Assembly: GCA_030272585.1 (NCBI GenBank)
Contig: BSYQ01000008.1
Span: 4,526,001-4,590,000 of the forward strand
DNA length: 64,000 bases
Reading direction: 5' to 3'
Source of the DNA: Bryopsis sp. KO-2023
Taxonomy: Eukaryota > Chlorophyta > Ulvophyceae > Bryopsidales > Bryopsidaceae
Shown here one piece after another: positions 11,900-22,490 of this stretch (position 1 is the stretch's first letter; each line of letters opens with the position of its first letter). Under the pieces are notes generated by a model that saw nothing but the letters and a program-made list of their open reading frames with translations, was not told where the DNA came from and searched no databases. The position numbers and the translations under genes were made by a program.

Positions 11900-12738
11900 T
11901 GAACAAAAAATGGGGAAGGGTTGATTTGTTTTTTATTTGCTTTGTTTGCAGTGTGTCTTGTTTGGGTTATGTGGCAGCACCATCAGTGGGGATGGATGTT
12001 GTAATGATATTTTTTATTTTTATTTTTATTTTTCTTGGAACCGTGCAGCTCGAGAATTGATTTCTTTGTGTTTTAAGATGGCAACCCCCCCCCCCCCCCT
12101 TTTGTTCACCTAAAGAAACTCATTCTTTGTTTCTCCTGAGAAAAAAGAAACCCACCTCACAGTCACATCCAACAGATCGTGTCTTTTCCTTTAATCCCCA
12201 AGAATCCCAATCTTACATTCATGCATTACAATCCAATCCAAAAAATCAAATGTGTTGCTTTGGGGGGGGGGGGGGTCTTCCCCCCCCCCCCCACTCCGGC
12301 CATCTGCGCATGCAAGGTTTTATGACAGAGCCTCACATGCCACTATCCCTCGTCCAAAGAATCAACTAACTATTTTAAACACAAAAATGAAACGAAGCGG
12401 TCCTCACACCGACAGGTCTAGAAAGAACGATGTGTTTCTGGAAAGAGGTGGGGACACGCCAGAAATAAAATAACAATCGAAAGGCTTCTTCTTGCTTCTT
12501 TTTTTCACCCAACCCTTTTTTCTTTTTCCTTTTTTTCCCCCCCTTCACTCATGCTTTTGCCTTGTTCAATGCTTCCGCCTCCACATCCCTGAAACAGTAC
12601 GAAAAAGACACCTTAAAAAAATACATTTCTGCCATATCGTTTCTGTGAATCAAAGGCCACGCACAGAACAAGTGAATCAGAAACCCAAATGATACAAATG
12701 GCAATTTTCTGAATATAATAAAAAAATATATTAGAAAA
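11900..12738. other. Intergenic; holds copy 2 of the dispersed repeat
   Basis: Apart from the 12,010-12,112 repeat, the stretch contains a G-run directly followed by a C-run (12,260-12,291), a potential perfect hairpin. The remainder is 3' flanking sequence of the HCF173-like gene. No gene is supported. Confidence 0.5.
12010..12112 (+). repeat. Dispersed ~100-bp repeat, copy 2
   Basis: Nearly identical to 5163-5257: (TTTTTA)n, ACCGTGCAGCTCG, GAATTGATTTCTTTGTG, AAGATGGCA, a C-run, then GTTCACC. Sequence outside both ends is unrelated, so this is a dispersed element and not part of a larger duplication. Confidence 0.7.
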
Positions 12739-15700
12739 TTACCTTCCAGTGTAAACCCCGCCGACTGTTTTGCCAGTCACTCCTTTCCGGAGACTTGCTT
12801 TTTCCAGCAGGGTGGTCCAGTCGCGCGCCTCTGGTGCTTCCTTTGGCTCAAAAGGCTGCGAAAAGGGAATGGTAGATTTCACCTCAAAGGTGGTGTCTGT
12901 CGGAGCGCTTTGACTCAAGAGCTCCACACAGAACTCAGCGATCTCTTCCCGGCTGATTTTTCCCTTTTTCCCCCCCAAAAAATAGAAATGAAATTGTCAA
13001 TTTCATGGAGATTCAAGGAACCGTACTTTCCCCGAAATAATAATAACAATAATGAAAAACAATGAGAATATACGTAAAAACGTTGCTACATTATTTTTAT
13101 AAATATTAGAGCACAGAGTAGCAAAAACAAATCTCAGCCATTAAGCAACCCAATTATCAAGCCCAAGCCACTTTATTTTTATTTTTTCCTTTTTTTTGCC
13201 CGTGTCTCCCGTTTGAAATCCAACAAAGCAGTTTTCTCAAATGCAACTCAGCTTCAAAAAGGCATTTACTTATCACAATGAAAATAAGCAACCCCGTCAA
13301 TAGCGCACACACATACAGGTTTTTCGAAAAAAAAAAACCCTGAAAAAAGTGGATACTTTCAATGAAAATCTATGCCCCCCACCGTGATCTCATCGCCTTG
13401 ATCAAATTCCAGAGGAGCTCCTTTGGGCTCTTCTGTGAGTGCACAGGGTCTGACTATGGCGAAAGGGACTCCGCAGTGTCTGACTACGTCCTCTCCTTTG
13501 AGTTTGTATGTCAGAATGCCACCCAGCTCATCATTCATTCGAACAGCAGGAGGCTGTTTGCTGATGTCGATGCCAGGTCGATCGCACCGAGTCACTCCGG
13601 AGGAACTGACCAACACCACTCGGGGAGTCTGCATCCCCCCAAAAAAAATAAATAATAATTACTAAAAAAAAACAATTGGAAGAAAAAAAAGGCTCTAGAA
13701 ACAGTATTTTGAAAAAAAAAATGAAAAAAAAAGTGTACTATTTGGAAACAGCGGTTAAAACAAGCCCCCAAAATGCAAAAAGTTGGGAGAAAACAAGGAG
13801 AAATATATTCTTGTGAGATATTTGCAGTGGAAACGAAAATAAATAATTCATCTGTTTACATCATGTCGAAAAAATGAAAAAAAACTGAAAAAAAAACGAC
13901 GCAAAGCACACCTTGACGACACCTATTTACCCTCCAACAATCTTTTTTATTATTTTTGTTTTCACACATACTAGCATGCGTCGAAAAACCGCATTCACTT
14001 ATTTTTTTCCAGGTTTTTTTTTCCAACATATTCCAAAAATAGATTTTTCAAAAAGCATCCTGTATATGTCAAATATGGCAGTTATTCGAGCACCTGTGGC
14101 TCCTTCAGGTAGCCTTTGATGTACGACATGGGGAGTGCAAATTCTCCAACGCTAAAATTGGGGTTCAATTCTCCATCATACTCGAACTTCGACAGCATGA
14201 GCTGAATGGAAGCGATTGAAGTGGGGTTGAGTTTCGCACCATCCTTTACGGTTTTTGCCCGAAAGACGGGGATAAACTCAGAAAATGGCAAGTTGATGGT
14301 TTGCCATTCGCCATCCACAGTGTCGAAACTCCTGTTCGCAGTGGGCAATTGTTGCATGGGGGGATGTTAGGATTAAATTCTGAGTTTGTTTTTTAAATTA
14401 TTCTCTGGAGACTGAGAAGCAGAAATAAAGAATTTGAAAAAAGAAATGATCGAGTGATACATGAGCACTTTTGAAAGTATTTTTTTATTTTTAAACCATT
14501 TTTTCCCTCAAAAAGGATGTACAGGTGGTCCTGGTACAATGAGTCTTGGGGTTTGGCGATGCAGGAATTTGTGCAATTTCAGTTTTTCTTAATTTCTGGA
14601 AACTGCCAGAAACAGCAAAAAAAAAACTGATAAAAACAGCTAAAAGAAAAAACTGCTACAAACAGCTTACCTGCAGAACCCAATACCATCCCAGTTGGTG
14701 TCTGTGCGGATGATCATTTTGAACCTTTGACCGTTTCCTCTGAGTCTGAGCGAAACTCCATCGTAACCCCCCAGGTCCAACCCCCCTTCGAAATTCTTCG
14801 ATCGAACAGAGGCAAATCCACCGTTGTTTGCAGCAGTGACATTGCCCCTATAAAAGCAAAAAAAAAAAAGTTCACATGCTTGTCAGTCAATTCGGGCATA
14901 AAAAAAGGCAAAAAATGAAATGGAGTTTATTAAAAAAAATAGAGCACACGCAATCTGTAGTTGGCTTTTCTTCCCCCCCCCCCATGCAAGGCGAAAACAA
15001 TATGATCTGTTTTTTCCATATTCTATTGGTTGATTTATAAACCTGGATATACACCCTTGACCAAACAGGGAGGGGGGAAAACCCAAAAACACCACCCCCT
15101 GGTATATCGCCCTTGGTGTAACCGCTCCTACTCACCTGAAAACAATGGCATCGGCCCCGTCCTCACCAGCTCCAGGAATTCTGATCAGGGAGCTCTCGGA
15201 GCAGCCCCCCATGACTACATCGTCAAGATTCCCCCATTGACTGGTCACATCGGTGGATTCCGGCCCCAGCACAGTCTTCCCCTCTCGAAGTCCGAGAGAC
15301 TCTGCTGTCATTCTCAGCAGATTCGACACTCCGTTCAATTCCACCATTTCTGGAGTGTCGCCCACCACCTCAGGGTCGTAAAACTTGATTCCCTGCCAAT
15401 GTTGGAGGTTTGCATCTCAGCCGAGGGGAAAAAAATTTATATCAAGAGAACAAAACCCAGGAAAAAAACATAAAACTGAAGAAAATCCTACGGCAAATGG
15501 GGTGGGGGCATGAGGGTGTGTGTGTGGGGGGGAAAAGCTTCTGGTTTTCGGATTTGCTGACCTGATAATATTTCTTTCTGTCGGAGGTGTCGCCCTCTTT
15601 CGGGGAGATTTTGACGGCCGAGCAAATGAGCAGAGCCCTGACGTTTTCGAAATATTCGGGAAGCAAGGTTTGCCTCTGAGTGATATCCACCGGTACCAAC

Positions 15701-17909
15701 TCCAGAGCACCACCAGGAGCAGCAGGATAGCTCCCCTACAAAAAAAAAAAGTGGAAAAAAAGAAATTCTAAACGAACGATGAACAAAAAATAAACAAGGG
15801 GAAGGGTGACGAGGAAAAACCCACCTCGCCTACCAACTACTTTTTTTTTCTCTAGTTTAAAAAAGTTACTTTTTGAGGGAAACGGGTGTCTGGAAAAATC
15901 ACAAATTAATTAAGAAAAGGAAAGGCCGCAAAGCATACCAAGAGGTCCTTGGCAAATTCCAAGTCTCTGACGAGAGCTCGAACTTTCGCCCCCCTAGCCA
16001 GAAGCTCCCTCACAACTCGTTTTCCAACACCTCCGGTCGCACCTATACCCAGAAGATCATTCTGTGAGTGTGGGGCTTCTTCAAGTTAAGCAGTCAGTTC
16101 TTTTTATTTCTTACAAAAAAAAAAGGGGGGGGGGCGGGGGGGGAAAGGGGTTGCAGAAACAGCAAAATCAGCTGAAGCAAAATCTGCCTGTTTAAAAAAC
16201 CATGCTTACACTGGTAGAAGGACAAAAACAAAAAAAAAGCATCAGGTGCAAGAGATTCCTATGATGAGTAAACTGGTTTTTCTTTCTTTCTGTTTTAAAA
16301 ACCTGCTGATACCTGATACCATGACTAATCCCTCGGAAGGCAGCTTCTGATCAGAGAGGATTGGTTCAGAGAGCAGCTGAGGGGCAATCACCTCCAGAGC
16401 ACTGGTTTTCTTCTCCTACCATCAGAAAAAAAAAGAGGTTTTTTTTTTCTACATTGACGCCACCCCCGACACATCTTGATAATAACTGTAACATTGCATT
16501 AACCATTGCGTTCAAAACCAGGCCAGCCTCTGATATGCTTTTGTCTTTTTTTCGTTGAAGGGAGGGATATTTTCTCCTATCATTCGTTCATAAATGGCTA
16601 ATGTTTTTTTTTTTTTTCTATCCTGGTTCACTGAACTCCATCCAGCCTGGTGGCAGCTGCCAAGAAATACTTTGCAAAAAAAGAAAAAAGAAATGATTTT
16701 TTTCTTTTTTTCCTTTAAAAGCTTTGTGCAATGCAACCAAAGAGCTTTTATGTTTTTATGTTTTGTTTAATAACCCGTTTCGGCAGCCTCTTCCCCCCCC
16801 CAAAACAGAAAAAAGCCATGAAAAACAGCAAATATGTTTATCATTTATTTGCTTCATTGTTTTCCATTTCCAAATTGTCCTTCAATTTTATTATTTTATT
16901 TTTTTAGGGGGGGGGGGATTCAAAAGGAAAAGAGGGAGCACCACACCTCAACGTCGGAGCCCATCATAGCTTTGGCAATTTTCAGCGGCTGGGTGAAGAT
17001 GCTGGAAATGATCTTTTCAGGGGAAGGAGGGTCGTTGAAAAACAACACAGTTTTTGCAAACCGACCAAAGTCCCACGGCTGGCGCTCACCTGCTTAACCA
17101 AATTCATACCTCCATGTTTACCTCAACACTTTTGACCTGGCTCTTGTTTCTGTTGAGATTTCTTGCTTAAATCTTTCCAAGGAAGCCCAGAAATTGGATC
17201 AACAAGGGGGAAACATTTTGTTTGTGAAACTGCTGTTGGGAATTCAAGAAAGAGGATTCCAGAGAAGCACCAGCAGGTAGGATCTATTCTTTCAAAAAAA
17301 TTAAAAAAAACACATCAAATTCAATCCCAGCTGACCTTGTCCCTGCCCCTGAGCAGCTCGGATGACTAATCTTCGAGAACTGCCAGTCCCGCTGGTTCGA
17401 TGTCCAACGACTACAACAAGGTAAAAGAAAAAAAAGCAGAATTTCTTTTCAGAACGAAATCAGAATGCCCCCTCCCCAAAAAAAAAACACAAAGAACACA
17501 TCAAATAACACAACCCTTCCCTTCCCATTACAACATCTATTATATACAAAACAGATTCCATAGATTTCAGATCCAATGGGAAAAAAAAAGAGACAAGTGG
17601 CATGTTTGCAAAGAACCCCTGATTTTTCTCATCATCATCACGATCTGATTATGATCCAAACAGAAAGCAACAAGCAAATAGTCGGTACTTCCAAAAAAAA
17701 AAGCAAATCCTAATCAAAATCATCAAAATGAGTAGAGTGCCAAGGTCACATCCAAGATTTTTCGCGCGCGAAACCAAATGCTTTCTTCGGGAGTGAATTT
17801 TTTTCTCGTCCGCGTCGGGCAAAGGTCGAAAAATAATTTCCCACACACCACGAAACGATCTCGTGCCGCAGAGAAGCGCGGTTTTCTGGTGGTTGAGTGC
17901 GTTGATCAT
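12739..17909 (-). CDS. HCF173: HCF173-like plastid psbA translation factor (atypical SDR with inserted CIA30 domain)
   Basis: Eleven exons join in phase: 17909-17849 (tentative first), 17410-17336, 17089-16947, 16415-16313, 16042-15939, 15735-15562, 15392-15136, 14847-14671, 14331-14094, 13628-13383, 12963-12739. They give about 600 residues, the size of Arabidopsis HCF173. The N-terminus is Ser/Arg/Ala-rich (SSRRLVIRAA), transit-peptide-like. PWDFGRFAKTVLFF is typical of the family. The Rossmann motif GATGGVGKRVV lies near residue 128. The CIA30 domain follows, with WGNLDDVVMGGCSESS and NGGFASVRS. The SDR half then resumes with RVVLVSSSGVTR and GKISREEIAEFC. In plants HCF173 binds psbA mRNA and is needed for its translation, in the stroma and at thylakoids. 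The first exon and its donor are inferred only from phase. An extra open exon between 17,320 and 17,170 is possible but not needed. Confidence 0.88.
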
Positions 17910-18186
17910 TGCTAGCCGGGGGTGGTGATGGTTTCGGCAGACAAAAAAATCACGATTTGATAACACCACCGGCACTTTATGTAGGGGGAAGACAGGGAGG
18001 ACCAACGATCACGTGATCATGACTCATCTTCGCAAATGTTCGGCTGTGAATTTTTTTGCTTGCTTGACAAAAATTTCATTAGAGCGCGCGTTGAAAATGA
18101 TATCTCAAAGTTCTGGACGGGCAGGAATGGAAGAAAAGGCTGGCAATTAATTTTGCCGTCGAATGCTGAATGCAAAAGCCCGACAC

Positions 18187-19286
18187 ATATTGAATGGGAA
18201 CAATATTCGGGAATTGGTTTAAACTTTTCCAAAACGATTCTGATGGTTTTTTTTCAGCAGCTTATGTCTTCTTCTTTTCATTTTCATGAGCATTCTATAC
18301 CAATTTCAGAGGACCATACATATTTAGGAATTCGGTTATCATCAAGTTCTCATCATCCTTTTTTGCCGCATATTGATTATGTTTTAGCACAGTGTCGGAA
18401 AGCAATGGGGTTTGTTTTGTCGCGTCTTTTTGCTCTGAAAATTGAGGATCCAAAAGTAGCATACAATCTTTTTAAGGTGTATGTTTTGGGCAGTATAGGA
18501 TATGGGTTTCCTATTTGGGGTCCATTCCTAACAGTTTCTCAGTGGCGTTTGTTGGAAGCAATTCATCTCCAGTTTATGAGAAGTATCCTCCGTTTGCCTC
18601 GATATACGCCAAAGGAGGTTCTGTACGGGGAATTAGGGTGTTATCCATTAGAATTAGCACTTTGGTCGCAATTGTGCCGATATTGGAACAAGTTGGTTGG
18701 GTTATCAGTTGATCGATTGCATGGAAGATTGTTTTGTTGGGGTTTTGATCAATATCACGCATCTCGATCTTCTTGGTTTGGGCGTATTTTGGGTTTTTTC
18801 AGACGGTTTTGGCCGGAGAAGATATTTTCTTCTACGACTTTGGTGGACATTTCGGAATTTCAGCGTCGTTATAAAGCTATGCATGCTGAACATGTTTTCG
18901 GTTCATCTGCATCTCGAGTTATATCTTGGTATCGGCATATTAAGTTTTCCCTCAGATTTGAACGGTATTTGACAACTTTAAAACCAACTTCTCTTCGGGT
19001 TTTCTTTACTCGTTTTCGTTGTGGTATTCATTTCTTGGAAGTGGAAGTGGGACGATATAATGGTGTACCAAGGGAAAACAGGATTTGTCGGTTGTGTCGA
19101 TCCGCGGTGGAAGATGAACGGCATTTTCTTTTTGAATGTCCTTTTTATTCTTCCTTTCGTTCTTTGCATTCAGATGTTTTTCGATGGGCTAATCCCAAGG
19201 ATCTTTTTAGTAGGGTGCCATCGGGCAAATTAGCTTTAGTTATCAGCAAAATGGCTTCAATACGTTCAGCAGGTTTACAATCCTAA
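18187..19286 (+). CDS. LINE ORF2 C-terminal fragment (reverse transcriptase end and zf-RVT)
   Basis: About 366 residues are open to TAA. GIGLNFSKTILMVFF corresponds to the RT segment just after the catalytic aspartates, and YLGIRL follows, as in other LINE RTs. The catalytic DD box itself is missing because of 5' truncation. The C-terminus has a zinc-binding pattern CRLCRSAVEDERHFLFECPF (C-x2-C-x7-H-x4-C), the zf-RVT type. By chance the frame stays open about 50 codons upstream into flanking DNA (18,036), so a longer ORF call would be chimeric. With no catalytic box, this copy cannot be autonomous. Confidence 0.88.
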
Positions 19287-19398
19287 GGTTTTTGTTTTGT
19301 TTTTGTTTTTTTGTTTTTCTTTTTCTTTTCTTTCCTTTTTGTCTTTGTTCCAGCATCATAGAGGGTGATGGCTCTCTTTTGCTGTGGGTTGTAATTAT

Positions 19399-19420
19399 GA
19401 TTATGATTATGATTATGATT
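19399..19420 (+). repeat. (GATTAT)n tail of the LINE
   Basis: Four near-perfect hexamer copies sit directly before the 3' target-site duplication. This is the element's 3' terminus. Confidence 0.85.
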
Positions 19421-19433
19421 AAAAGCCCGACAC

Positions 19434-20337
19434 GCACACACACCACTCATCGCCACAGAGCCCTTAACTGTAGAGTTGCTTCTACATATCTGTAGAACCA
19501 GTTTACACAAGTCTATGTCCTCAATCGATCAACCCGATTGAAGAAGGCGGCGGCTTCTTCGTGTGTGATCATGATTTGATTAACTCCGTAAAGACTGTCA
19601 GTCCGTCATGCAGGTACTACCTAAAAAGCAATGGGAGCTGATGTGATTGCCGGATTTGAAGGTGGGCTTACACCGTGATTTCGCATCATTCATTTTGGCC
19701 CAATCCAGATTTCCAAAACGTTATTGTTACTTGTGAGGTTTTTTCTCGATTTGGGATGTGGCATTTGTCTTCTTGCTGTGGAAGAGCTTGCGATAAGTAG
19801 GCTGGTGTTTTCAGAAGGAATATCATCACCAATGCCAGGGCTTTTGTTGTTTTTATCGACTAATTCCATAGAATGATCAAATCAGGGTCTGTTTTTCCTT
19901 CCACCAAAACAGAAGGAATCCTAGGGAAAAAAAAATCCTGAAAAAATGATCCTAGGGATCCTAGGGATCAATGGCAGTGCGTTTTTGTGATCTTCAAAAA
20001 ATTTCATCACCTCTTTGTGTGTCCTCGTGTTTTCCTTGTTCAAACGAAAAAGTGATTTGTTCTTGCATCTTCGCATGCAATGTTTGTTAGTTTGTTTGTT
20101 CGAACCAAATTTTTGACTGAATTTATTCCAGATTTCTTCGACATCTGTTTTCCAGTTGTTTTCTAGTTGGATCAGATTCAAGTTGGTCGTTTTCTTTTGA
20201 TTTGCATCCATTTCGGGTTTATTTGCTTGTAGTCAGGCATCCTTGAATTATTCTTGGTACATGTATAATAATAATGTGGATTATGTGTGCTGGATAAAAC
20301 AATTTTGTGTTGCAACAGAGGCCTGGGCTCACACATA
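19434..20337. other. Intergenic, one unassigned minus-strand frame
   Basis: A minus-strand frame at 19,921-20,211 (MDANQKKTTNLNLIQLENNW, Lys/Asn-rich) has no partner exon or domain. A small tandem ATCCTAGGG repeat lies at about 19,949-19,969. Nothing else is seen. Confidence 0.3.
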
Positions 20338-22490
20338 GAAAGATAAATGATTTGGAAAAATGACGGAGTTTGTTGAGATGTTTCCTTGTGTCGTCCAGAC
20401 AGAATCTCTCATCATCAACCTTATTTCCTTATTTTTTTAATTTTAAAAAGTAGCATATTGTGGGCCTAATTTTAGTTCATTTTCGGATTTTGGGAAAAAA
20501 ATTCAAAGCTAACTGTGACCCTCCTGGTTCAATGACAAGATTATTACTGGTGTTGATGGATGAGAAAATCGATTGAAGACGATAAAACACCCGTAAAAGC
20601 CTCACCCCCCCCCAAAAAAAAAAGAAAAAAAAAGGGGATCCATGTGCCCTGGAATAAAATTTTCCTTGTGTCATTTTTCAGCTGAGATACATTGTCCAAT
20701 GTTTTGCCACAAGAATTATCATTCTGGAAGTGTAACTAAGCTCCAATAACTTGCTCAAAATTCTGAAGGCTTTTGCCTTCATATTTCAATGCAAATTTCG
20801 TTCACAGACGGTTCATCATTGAGGCTGCACTTGATTGCATTATTTTTTGATGGTCAATGATTCTCGATTTGAAAATCTTGATTCCCTCATCCCATGACAA
20901 AAAAATCGCTTGTGCGAGCAGAAATTCTTTACAAAATACCCACAGAGTGACACTCCTCATTATCCCTTGATATCCACCTCCGACTCTCAAAATAGATTTG
21001 CGCCATCCATGTGTCTATGCATGAATCCTCTTACTCATTTTTTAAAACCCTCCCCCCCTCTTTTTTTTTTTTTTGCTTTCTTTTTTTCACCCCCAATTTT
21101 TAACTCAGATTTCCCCCCTTTTTTTTTTTTTTTGCCTTCTTTTTTCACCCCTAATTTTGAACTCAGATTTCCCCCCTCTTTTTTTTTTTTTTTCTATCTT
21201 TTTTCACCCCTCCTTTTTCAAGTCAGATTTGCCCCCAGAATATTCACTTTTTTTTTGTTTAATAAATTTTCCCATACGAATGCTCCCCCCCCTTTTGAAA
21301 CTTGCCCTCCCCTTTTTGGAATAAGGATTCTTTTTAATTTTATGGCTACCCAACCTTTCAAAATTCAATCTCCAGCCTCGACACACTTTCTGATTTTTTT
21401 CCCCCCTGTTTGCTTGTTGCACCATTCCATTTCCATTTGCATTAGGCATCCCATCAGAGTGCTACTGTTTCACACCACCTGATATATCTTTTTTTCTTCT
21501 GATTTTCCCCCACTCTTTTTTTTTAATTTCCTGCCAGTCTTTCTTGATTTCTGCCACTTTTTTTTGATTTTCCTCCACTGTGTTTCGATTTTCCGCCACT
21601 CTCTTTTTTGATTTTCTGTTACTCTTTTTTGATTTTCCTACCACTGCGTTTCGATTTCCGTCACTCTCTGTTTTGATTATCCGCCACTCTTTTTTGATTT
21701 TTCACCCCTCCTTTTGATTTCTTGTTTTACCATTCCTTGATGTTATTATCCACCTTTTTTTTGGTATGTTCGCCAACCATGGATGACTTTTTTTTGTACC
21801 ACCTGCAGCACAATGTTTTGGCCAGAAAATTCCCCACCAGAAATTCTGAACCCAGGCTGCTTGCTCTTCCTCCAGGTACATCTCAGCGTCACTAGAATCA
21901 AGGCTTCGTTCCAAAAGGTGGTTAGCACCTGGTTTTCTGGAGAATTCCTTCACTCTCCTTGACTCCATCCCTCTCTTTGAAGCACACAAAATTGTTCTGT
22001 GTCTTCTTCTTTTGAATCCAAGCCAGTTGCTATCCAGTACCCTCCATTGAGACACCACTGTCCATTCCTAACCGGCACTTTTTTCGGGATTTCTTCTGTG
22101 GGGGTCAAACTCCTGTTTATGATTTCTCGATTGAAACCTGCAAAAAGGAAAAAATGAAAAAAGACAAGACAGTCATATCTTTCCATATGATTTTTCAAAC
22201 CTGGATCAACGGCCCCATGAAGAACAAGCCCCCCCCCTCCCTCTTTTAGCTACATTTGCACAACACAATAGCATCCACTGACTTATGGGGTAATATCAAG
22301 CAAATCTCATTTTTTTTGCCGGGGGAGGGGGCTGGGGAAAGAACGATTTTGGAAAAAATTGAGAATCCATCTCAAGAGGTTGTCTTTTCTCTGATATAAA
22401 ATTTCAGCAGGGAGAAAATTGCAAAGGTTGGGATCGCAAATGTTGCAAAGAAAGGATTCTATATTTCTGTGTGGATGTACTTACGACTCC

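Larger units (their letters stand above)
18187..19420 (+). mobile_element. 5'-truncated LINE (non-LTR retrotransposon) insertion
   Basis: The insertion is bounded by a perfect 13-bp direct repeat, AAAAGCCCGACAC, at 18,174-18,186 and 19,421-19,433. It ends in a (GATTAT)n tail instead of poly(A). It contains only the 3' part of the element: the end of the reverse transcriptase, the thumb and a zinc-knuckle region. A long duplication, 5' truncation and simple-repeat tail are the signature of target-primed reverse transcription. The intact frame and perfect duplication point to a recent event. Confidence 0.9.

Noticed and set aside
12260-12291. G-run/C-run pair as a transposon inverted repeat
   Set aside because: Pure homopolymers occur throughout the window, and no further complementary sequence or target duplication flanks them.
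17170-17320. Extra exon of the HCF173-like gene (open, phase-compatible)
   Set aside because: Not needed for phase, no family similarity, and a 49-codon open stretch can arise by chance.
18036-18186. N-terminal 50 codons of the long RT-containing ORF as part of the LINE protein
   Set aside because: They lie outside the 13-bp target-site duplication, so they are flanking DNA that is open by chance.
20910-21482. 190-codon plus-strand ORF
   Set aside because: Its sequence is mainly Phe/Pro from T- and C-runs in a low-complexity repeat region shared with units B and C.
21950-22198. Further 3' exon of gene A (reading NGQWCLNGGYWIATGL)
   Set aside because: The frame needed upstream has a TGA in A, and the block itself has a stop in B. 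The shared TGA-terminated exon 5 is the simpler model.
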